A stretch of 64,000 nt of DNA from Erodium maritimum. Taxonomy: Eukaryota > Streptophyta > Magnoliopsida > Geraniales > Geraniaceae. The notes beneath the pieces were generated by a model. It was not told the DNA's origin, ran no database searches, and was given only the letters and a program-made list of their open reading frames with translations. Shown here in pieces: positions 56,040 through 64,000 of this stretch. Where the stretch lies: NCBI GenBank assembly GCA_963921825.1, contig OY997594.1, forward strand, positions 11,351,001-11,415,000, read 5' to 3'. A program made the position numbers and the translations under genes. The stretch's first letter is position 1. Each line of letters opens with the position of its first letter.

Positions 56040-58567
56040 AGTATACCTTATAATGCACAAACCCTAATACACCAGCAGCCTCTCTCTCTCACGAATCTGA
56101 TTTTTGCGATCCATGACAGCAACGATAAGGATGACTGAATCCAATACCGAAAGTAACCATGTTCCGAGCAGCGATGACGGGCCAAGGTCGACGAGTTTCT
56201 CCCCTCCGGCGTCACCGGTGTCTCGTGTATGATCACGTTCTCCTCCTGTCTTCTCATCGGAGAATGGTGAGGGAGGGAACCAAGGAGGAACGAAGATGGT
56301 GCTTTCGGCGAGTAAGACGGCGTTGAACACGAAGATCGTCACCGTTTTAGGTGGTAGAAGATCTCATGGGCTGGCGTACAAGATTGTACGTCGTACGTCG
56401 GCAGTGGGGCCTCGCCCACGAGTAAGGAAAGCGACGCAGGCGACGCCGAAGTTGGGACGAGATCGGACACCTTCGGGTTCCCCTTCTCCGACGTCCCTGC
56501 GAGATCTGGCGAATTTGGAGATGGTTCACTAGAGGGCGGCGCCGGTAGAGACAGGGCCGGTGGAGAATACGGAGACGGAGGAGGGCGATACTGACTTGGT
56601 GGCGACTTACGGTGGGGGACTGCCGGTTTTTCGATGAGGACCGTGATCGAGGAAGGTCTAGCTAGCGACGCGGCCACCACCACCTGGAAACGGAGGCCGG
56701 GCAAGGAACCCGCTAGGGTTCCGAGCCTCGGCGAGAAAGAAGATGAGGTATGGGCTGTTGGCGTGGGCCTGGACCGGCTGCATCTTGGGCCAAGGAGGCA
56801 GAATGGGGCGGTGGTTATGGACTTAGGCCTGGGCTCCACCCATCTTAGGCCGCGGAGGGGCTATGGACAGGGTCGGCCTGCTGCAAGGTCGGGTAGGTCT
56901 GACCCAGACCATTTCAGCGGGGAGGGGATCCGAACTGAGTACCAACCGAGCAAAGGGCCTCTTGGGATCGTACCAGAGCTGCCTGGAACCCGAGAACTAA
57001 CAGCAAAAGTGGGGGACCCTCTCACCAGTCTGAAATGGGGAACCTCAGAGCTCAGATAGGGAGCCTATGCATCAAAGAGGCGGTGTTTCTCCCATCAAAA
57101 GTATGTGGTAGGGGTACGAATTTTTCGTACACTATAATTGCAAAGGTTCTGTCCACGAGAGCGTTCTTTTGGAAGACGTTGATGGAATGACTGGAAGACA
57201 AATGGGAAATCCAAAACGTGGAGGCAAGGATGCTGGAGGAAGGAGTAGTCGCCTTCTTCTTCAGGAATGTCGTAGAAAAGGGCGAAGGTCTTAGTAGGGG
57301 AGCCATGGGAGTTCCGAAATTCCTTGGTTCTGTTTGCTGACCTCCGGCCACATATGAGGCTTGGAGATATGCTATTCACGCACTTCTCGGCATGGGTAAG
57401 AATCTCGAACATGCCAGTGGGAAGGTAGAACAGGGGGCCGACTTTAGGTTAGATAGTACGTTGGGAGTCTGTCAGGCAGTTGACGACGATGCCGACGGGA
57501 TGTGCTGGGGAGACTTTATGAGGATCCAGGTTCGAGTAGACATTTGCGTCCCCTCCAAAGCCAGCTTTGGTTTAGACTCACTGAGTCTTAGGTACGTACG
57601 ATACTCCATGTCTCGTATGAACGTCTACCCAATCATTGTTTCGGTTGTAGTTGTGCGGTGCGGGCCACCTATTCAACGCTTGTCCAGTGGAGGGGGAGTC
57701 AGAGGTCCCTCGCTAAGATCATCATCAGACCCTAGGTCGGTTTTTGCGCGATGAAAGCACTAGAAACCTGACCGGGAACAAACTGGACTACTTAGGAGGT
57801 TCCTTGGGACATCAAAGTTGGTTGTTCACCCCGGAAGCACCGACTCAGGGCAGGCCTGCTCGAGGTCGTATAGAGGAGGCTCCAGTTTGGCCACCTCGGG
57901 AAGATAGAGACTTTCGTGGAACTAGGCTGAACAACCCGGATTTTATTCCGGACGATCAGGCCGGCACCTCAGTGTCTGCATGACGAAAGAGGCTGTTGCA
58001 GGAGGAGGGGGATGAGGAGTCTGAAGGTTCCTCGAAAGTAGGGGAGGCGAAAAATGCAGCGGCGGGGGGTTACAAGCACCCTCACCTCACGGAATGAGTC
58101 TGAGGTGGTCCAACGGGGGGTCGATCGACATCACCGCCCCATTGGACATAAGGTGGAGTAGGTTCCGCCAAGATCCGACAAGATACACCTCTACTTTCCG
58201 GGGGAAAGCAATTTCGCGTTTAAGAGCACTACTTCTATCAGTTCAGGGAGGACGACGCAAGCTGGTATCTTGGAGGAGTATCCACTCCACCGCAGTAACA
58301 ATCCGGAAATGGGTCCGCTCAACCCTATCTTCTAGATAAGATCAGTTATATCGGTGTCAATCGACGCTAACGTAGTATCCCCCTCTGAACGCCTCAACGA
58401 AGCGGTTCGGTTTAATGAGTCAGTTTTAGATTTTTATTATTGCAAGTTAATTTTCTTGTTTTCCAGTTTCAGAACTTTATTTTCGATGATAGGTGGTTGT
58501 AACTGTCTTTCATTCGCTTAAATTTATAATACAACTCGTTTACCTAAAAAAAAGTATACCCGATAAT
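56040..58567 (+). mobile_element. ORF1-only non-LTR retroposon (2.5 kb) with 15-bp duplication
   Basis: AGTATACCTTATAAT (56040-56054) and AGTATACCCGATAAT (58553-58567) match at 13 of 15. An A-run ends the element at 58546-58552. The body is 56055-58552, plus, starting with ACAAACCCTAATACACC and a CTCTCTCTCTC leader. It has ORF1-type coding sequence and a 3' region whose segment 58090-58190 matches 2670-2770 in the 1773-3071 element. No EN, RT or RNase H sequence lies inside, although 2.5 kb is ample for ORF1 alone. Confidence 0.85.
56296..58090 (+). pseudogene. ORF1-type protein of the 2.5-kb half-LINE, broken
   Basis: Frames 56296-56532, 56634-57059, about 57390-57754 and 57744-57983 follow one another. 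The first is a basic N-terminal region (MVLSASKTALNTKIVTVLGG). The region 57385-57440 aligns with the minus ORF1 remnants at 15.7 and 23.4 kb. WGDFMRIQVRVDICVPS near 57510-57560 fits the LRIRVxID block that follows the DUF4283-like domain in plant L1 ORF1 proteins. The CCHC knuckle is not clear. Antisense frames at 57052-57412 are shadows. Stops and shifts make it inactive. Confidence 0.55.
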
Positions 58568-58599
58568 CTTAAATTATAAGATTGACATGTCTATATTCC

Positions 58600-61262
58600 A
58601 TAATGATTAAGCATGTACAGTGGAACTTTTGAATATGGATTCTAGGGTTTCACCCTCGTCTCGGGGTCTTTCGGGATCGTCCAACACTCCTCCTCGTCGA
58701 CGAGCTCATCCTCGGGCGGCTCTTCGTCGGTATGTTGTCCTCATCCCTCTCTTTTTTCGCTGCATGCTTCTCTTCAACCGTCATCTCAGATAGTTACTTT
58801 GTCGCCGTTTCCACCAGGTTCACGGGCGTCGACACCTACTCCGCCCCTCCAGATGTTGCGAATCATTTCTTGCAATTTTCAGGGGATGGGTCTAACACCC
58901 ACGCTCAACATCTCCAACACCTTTTTTCCCAATAGACCTCACGCCATGTTTCTCCATAAAACGTTAACTACGGAAGTAAGGATGGCGATTGTCTAACAAA
59001 ATTTGGGATTTCACGTGGGTACCTGGATCGTTGTGATGGAAAATCCACGGGGCCTGACACTATTCTGGGTTGAAGGGTTTCATATCACAATAGGGCCAGA
59101 CTCCTTTCATTCTATCGATCTGGAAGTCACAGGCCTGGATCAAAACCCCTTCTTCCTCGCACGGTTCTATGGCGAAGCACGAAGGGATCTCCGATGGCAA
59201 TCATGGGATCAGCTCTACACACTTGCCAAGGCGGGTAAGGATCGCTAGATCATTATTGGCGACTTCAACAATTTCCTCAGTCATTAGGAATTTATGGATA
59301 TTCTTCCTTACTTGACTGCTCGTATTGTTGATTTCCAATTAATGATTGACGAACTGGAACTGAAGGATATCCCGCTTCTAGGGCACCCGTTCACCTAGTC
59401 TCATGCAAGGACCACGCAACACTTATCCAATCACGGCTAGACCGAGCCCTTATATCTCGTGAGTTCCTCTCCTTGCTATTGCACGTGGAACTCCGCAACA
59501 CGGGCATGACCACCTCCGACCACTGGCCAATCCTTATCACTATCAATACACGTCGCCCAATATCGGGTCCTTCCTAGTTTTAATTCGATTCTTGATACCA
59601 CTGACCCTAAATGTGGTCATTATTACAGAATGAATGGGACAATGAGCTCAAACCGCCCATTTGTAAGGACATAAGCAAGATCAACATCTCGTTAGATCAT
59701 TGAGGGAAATCCAATTATCAAAAAACCTTAAACAATAATCGTTGATGCACAATTCAGATACAATACGAGGAAACTCTTCGTATTCAGGCCACATTATGGA
59801 AAAAAAGAGCTAAGCGCCGCTGACTGGTAGATGGGTATCACAACATGAAGTTATTTCATGTTGCGTGTTTGTATTGGAGGAAGTTTAATTTTATTTGCTC
59901 GATTCAGAATAGTTTTGGTCAACCGGTTACATGTGAAATCGGGCTCCGGAATTTAGTGATCGATTACCATACCACGTTATTCACCACCTCCAACCCAGAC
60001 CTCGTCGACTTCCCTATCCACTCCGCCACAAGGGGGTCAAGGAAAGTCAGAATGCAGAGTTGTTACAAAAAGTTTCGGCTGAGGAGGTTCGGCAAGCGGT
60101 TTTGCAAATGAGTCCGATAAAGCTCCGGGTCTGGATGGTCTAAACCCCCGATTCTACCAACATTATTGGTCAGTGGTGCAGGAGGAGGTCATCAGATTTG
60201 TTCAAACAACGATCCGTGAGTGGTCCTTTGATCGGTCTCTAAATACCAAAAATGTGGTGTTAATCCCAAAAAAGGTCAACCCATAACTTATCACTGATTT
60301 ACGGCCTATCACTCTTTGTAACGTGATCTCTCGTATTTTATCCGAGGCCATGTCTAACAGATTGAAGCCTTTGTTGCAGAATCTTATAGAACCAACTCAA
60401 GGGGCATTCATCTAGGGCAGACGCATCTAGGATAATATTCTTATATCCTTTGAGATCATTCACTTCCTTCGGAAATGGTGATCGAGCAACATGAGCTACA
60501 TGGCAGTAAAATTGGACATGAGCAACGCGTATGTCAAGGTGGAGGGGCCATTTCTGCTTTTCATTTTACAGCGGAAAGGTTTTTCATTAGAATGGATGAC
60601 ATTATTGGCTACATGTGTGGGATCGGTGGAGTACTCGGTAAATTCAGGCGGTAATGAGACCCATATATTTTCTTCGTCGAGTGGAATCCGTCAAGGGGAT
60701 CTCTTGTCACCCTATATGTTCATGTTTTGCATGGAAGGTCTGTCCAACCTACTCAATAAGGCGCAGGCCGTAGGCCACCTCCATGGTATAATGGTAGAGT
60801 AGCCCCCCGACCATATCTCATATGTTCTTCGCATATGATTGTTATATTTTCTGTTGAGCCATCCCAGAAGAGGTCAGCAGGGTCGATACCCTCCTTACAA
60901 CATTTGGAACGCTATTTGGCCAAGTCTTGAATCACCAAAAGTCTTCAATTTTCTTCAGCACAAATACTGATCCGACGACTCCTAGGGAGTGTTGTTTGAC
61001 GCTCCATATTTGGGAAGGTCTCGGAAGAATCCTTAGATCTCGGGGTCCCAAACATGATTGGGAGGCACAAGAAACGAAAAATGTGATATTTGGCGGATAT
61101 GGTGGTCCGATGATAATTCAATCGAATACTTAGGTCCTCTTAAATATGATTCGAAAAGAGGATCATCCAGCTTTATCAGTGGGAATCATTATCCGAAAAA
61201 TTCGACACTTGCTTCTTCAAAAGGGGTATTACTCTCAAATTTATTAAAAAGATTGTGAACAT
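58600..61262 (+). pseudogene. LINE ORF2 remnant (endonuclease and reverse transcriptase), plus
   Basis: Upstream leader with CTAGGGTTTCACCC (58646-58660). The endonuclease shows RIISCNFQGMGLT near 58860, MFLHKTL, FYGEARRDLRWQSWDQL (about 59165) and IIGDFNNFLS (59250), then a TSDHWPILI equivalent near 59520. The RT has KAPGLDGLNPRFYQHYW (about 60120), LRPITLCNVISRI (60300), KLDMSNAYVKVEG (60510), SGIRQGDLLSPYMFMFCMEG (60680) and an active site that reads FAYD (about 60825), with an Asp replaced. SIFFSTN and PNMIGRHKK follow near 60945-61065. Sequence similarity to the other LINEs fades at about 61130-61260; zf-RVT and RNase H are missing. Multiple stops. No target duplication was found. Confidence 0.8.
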
Positions 61263-62270
61263 GACATCTTTTTGAAACGGGTAATTGGAGAAGGGCATTA
61301 CTACAAATAAGTAACCAAACAAGGTAAGACATAACCGCCCAGGGTTCCAGATATTTTTCTGGGCCGACCGTAGCAAGCCCAGCGCTCATGGACCCATAAA
61401 GATAGCCTACTTGACATCGTAGACAAAAACTTAGGACATCCCCTTGCAACCGTCTCAAAACAACGAGATATAAAGAAAAAAAAGTCCTAAACCAACCTAA
61501 CCAAACACTTATTTGACCTAGAAAGAAATACAAAGCAGACATAAAAGCTGAACGTAGTGCCTTGAATACGAATTTCCCGAGACTTCCCAGTACTGGTAGT
61601 CCCGGGTCTGTGGGTATAGTCCGTAGACGTACCCTCCCACCCCCGTTGGGATGAGGGCTCCGTCTATCATCGAACCCGGTTTGTCCTTCAAAGGGGGTAC
61701 GCTTCCGGCGAGACGCCGGATCTCGAGAGTGGGGCTATCGCCCGATGATGGCGAGAAAGTGACGCCGGGCAGAAAATACGACAGGGGTAGTGGGGCGAGT
61801 CGCTGGTGGTGCAGGTGCGGGGCGAGTTGCTGCACGGGGGAAGGTTCGCGACGCATCCCCACCGGCCGAGCGACACCCTGTTGCAGACGACCGAGCGTGG
61901 TCCAGGGACGACGACGCTGGGCTGTGAACGGGAAAGCAACGGGAGCAGGTGGCTGCATGGTCGAGTCGGGAGAGAAGGCTGAACACGGATGAGGAGCCGG
62001 AATGACGCAGTATCGGAACCAACGCCGATCTGGAAGGATCATTGACGGTGAAGTGTAGCCCGAGGGGTTATGTTTAACCCAACCTAAGGTATCCGAGAGC
62101 TTGGAAGCAAAAAGCTTCACTCGTGAAAATAACGTGACATCTTATTTGCTAGCTAAAAAGGTTTATTCTATGTCTATTTTTTTGTAGTTGGGAGTTGAAC
62201 TCCTCGATGGACTTCTTTGTATTTGATTTCATATAATTAATACCATATGCATTTTTTGCTATAAAAAAAA
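61263..62270 (+). mobile_element. probable short non-LTR retroposon with A-tail
   Basis: An A-run at 62263-62270 preceded by a T-rich 3' region (62160-62260) indicates a plus-strand retroposon end. The centre (61640-61990) is GC-rich, as in 54386-55337 and 32694-33764. The 200-codon minus frame (61518-62120) is Pro/Ser/Arg-rich and antisense to the tail, so it is probably not a gene. No clear duplication was found; it may also be a rearranged end of the LINE to its left. Confidence 0.4.
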
Positions 62271-64000
62271 GCACGGTAATGAGGTGAGAACTTGGACGAC
62301 TGCTTTGATTTTATACACATCGACATGGACGAACAATGAGGCACATTTCCGGGTCAACCCACATTTCTCTTATTATTAAGTATCCTCTCTATGTGGTAAC
62401 TAGGCCAAAACTCATTACAAAAACCAATTTAGTAGACTTGATATTGTGCTATAACTAAAACTAGTTGCATTTGTTGACTAAAAGTCAACCCATCCCTCTG
62501 GTCACGACAAATACGAAGAAGAAGGTAGTAGGACCCACTGAATTGGACCAATTCTCGACTCTTACCTGTAACTCCCAAACTTCAAATTACGAACAGAAAA
62601 TATATATTTTGGAAATAAAGCTAAAAATTGATTAGAAATATATGTTGGTGGGATCCACAGCAGTAGCAGAGAGCTTGACTCAAACTTAAACCAGTGGCTT
62701 GTAGCCCTTTGAATTTTCTAAAGCTGGAAGAAAAATAAAAGCTATCTGGAATTGGATGATATTGGAATTGGAGGTCATCTGTTTTTTTTTATTTACTTTA
62801 AGATATTTGTAATAGAAGTTTCGTATAAGAGGACAAACTGATGGCGGCTGATGGACCTACATATTTACTCTATCTTAATTATTGTTTGGTTGGTTGGAAA
62901 ATCATTACTCTGATTTCTCCAACTTCACTTCCTATTTCAGTATTTGGTGTGTAAAAATAGAATGCATACATATGTTCAAGACACCTTTATAAATGCATCT
63001 AAGATTTTGTTCACTTATTGGATTTTCTTTTTACAGTGCAGAAAATATATGACAAGAATCAATCGAATAATAAAGGTAATTAAAAGAGCAAGCTGTATGT
63101 TTTTTGTAATATCTGTCGACTACCCTTCAAACAAAACAACTCAATTATAGTATGTACGGTTGACCCATAAAAATAATGGTGGGTTTGGTACCGAATTAAT
63201 GAGCCACATAGTAAGAAGAAACTAGTGGCTATTTTCGTAACTCTTGACCTTTTCTGTTGAATAAATAATAAAATAAATATTTCTAAATATGGATTTATGT
63301 TGCCGACAGATAAAGTAGTGGTTCCAATAAATAAAAAAAGGGACCCATCATATAGGTATCGTTGTGTAGTGCAGCAGCAGATAAGCACTTATCTCTACTC
63401 ACCCAATCGCTCCTCTTCCATCGTTATATCACCCAATGACTTTTGCGTTCCACAAAATGAAGTGTCATATATATAATATAATATGATTATTAATAATGTA
63501 TTTTTTGAGGTCAACCGAGTCAATTGGTCAGAGATTTTTTTCTGATTAATTTTTTAGATACAATGGGTGTGACTTGTGAGGGGCGCTATGGCTTTTATTG
63601 AAATCAATGGTCTTTAGCTGCCCACTTGTATCATTTCTAAGTCAACAAATTGGGTGGCTTTCATATTCTTAATCAAAATCAGATTTACATTTTTGCTTCA
63701 AAATTATAATCTGGCTACTGGGGACGACGTTTCTTACTGTCACTATTATTTGCTGGACCTACTGTAATATGTTTTAAAAAAAAAATTATTTATAATAACT
63801 CAAGTTCCAAATTCCAATACATCTTTTTACCTCTCAAATGTTTAACACATGATCTTCAAGATATTTGGATATGATATTGATAGATTGATATTCATAAGTT
63901 TTTAAGAGGACACCACAATGGTTAAAAATGGTTAAAATTGAAGTTTTTATGTATAAGATATTGAGTTTGATTCTTGTTTGAGACAATAATTATATTTAAT
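62271..64000. other. AT-rich intergenic DNA
   Basis: No coding region, RNA gene or bounded repeat recognised. The 102-codon minus frame (63080-63388) is hydrophobic and low-complexity, with no family resemblance. Confidence 0.55.

Noticed and set aside
58609-58625. TAAGCATGTACAGTGGAA, similar to the left terminus of the Harbinger element
   Set aside because: No matching second terminus or duplication was found; too short to call.
61518-62120. 200-codon minus-strand open frame
   Set aside because: Pro/Ser/Arg-rich, antisense to an A-tailed element, no motif; probably a GC-content artefact.

Overview
This is nuclear DNA from a flowering plant, most likely a eudicot. The evidence is one intact, intronless RAV-type (AP2 plus B3) transcription factor gene, surrounded by plant-type transposable elements: L1-like LINEs with a C-terminal RNase H, PIF/Harbinger, CACTA, a foldback MULE-like MITE, a TRIM and Ty3/gypsy-like solo LTRs. 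There is no sign of bacterial operons, rRNA or tRNA genes, or CRISPR.

Layout. 1-7250: degraded non-LTR elements on both strands, two of them bounded by target-site duplications (1773-3071 and 5109-5797). 7250-12410: a relatively element-free island holding the RAV/TEM-like gene on the minus strand (CDS 9302-10363), with a TATA box at 10459-10468. 12415-25005: LINE ORF1 debris, a CACTA transposase remnant with a 38-bp tandem array, two truncated LINE ORF2 3' ends, a 585-bp foldback element with 9-bp duplications, and a truncated PIF/Harbinger element. 25006-30250: more LINE ORF1 debris, including the best-preserved DUF4283-like and CCHC region (28350-29490). 30393-32539: a whole PIF/Harbinger element with a broken transposase. 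32690-40290: a retroposon with a G-run, a 4.6-kb LINE (34129-38718, minus) and a retroposon split by a 594-bp TRIM. 40310-44680: ORF1 debris split by a 2538-bp solo LTR. 45880-52600: a LINE (minus) split by a second solo LTR (2651 bp) just after its reverse-transcriptase active-site motif. 52636-58552: three non-LTR retroposons, each with duplications and an A-tail; two carry ORF1-type sequence only. 58600-62270: a broken LINE ORF2 and one more A-tailed insertion. The ends of the window are AT-rich and featureless.

How it works together. Only the RAV/TEM-like gene looks functional. The LINEs supply EN, RT and RNase H modules, all now broken by frameshifts and stops. The many ORF1-only and short A-tailed elements look like non-autonomous passengers of that machinery. 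Nesting gives relative ages: the TRIM and both solo LTRs sit inside non-LTR elements and are younger than their hosts. Element boundaries below were found by eye through direct repeats flanking A-tails, LTR ends or TIRs; where no duplication was found the limits are approximate.
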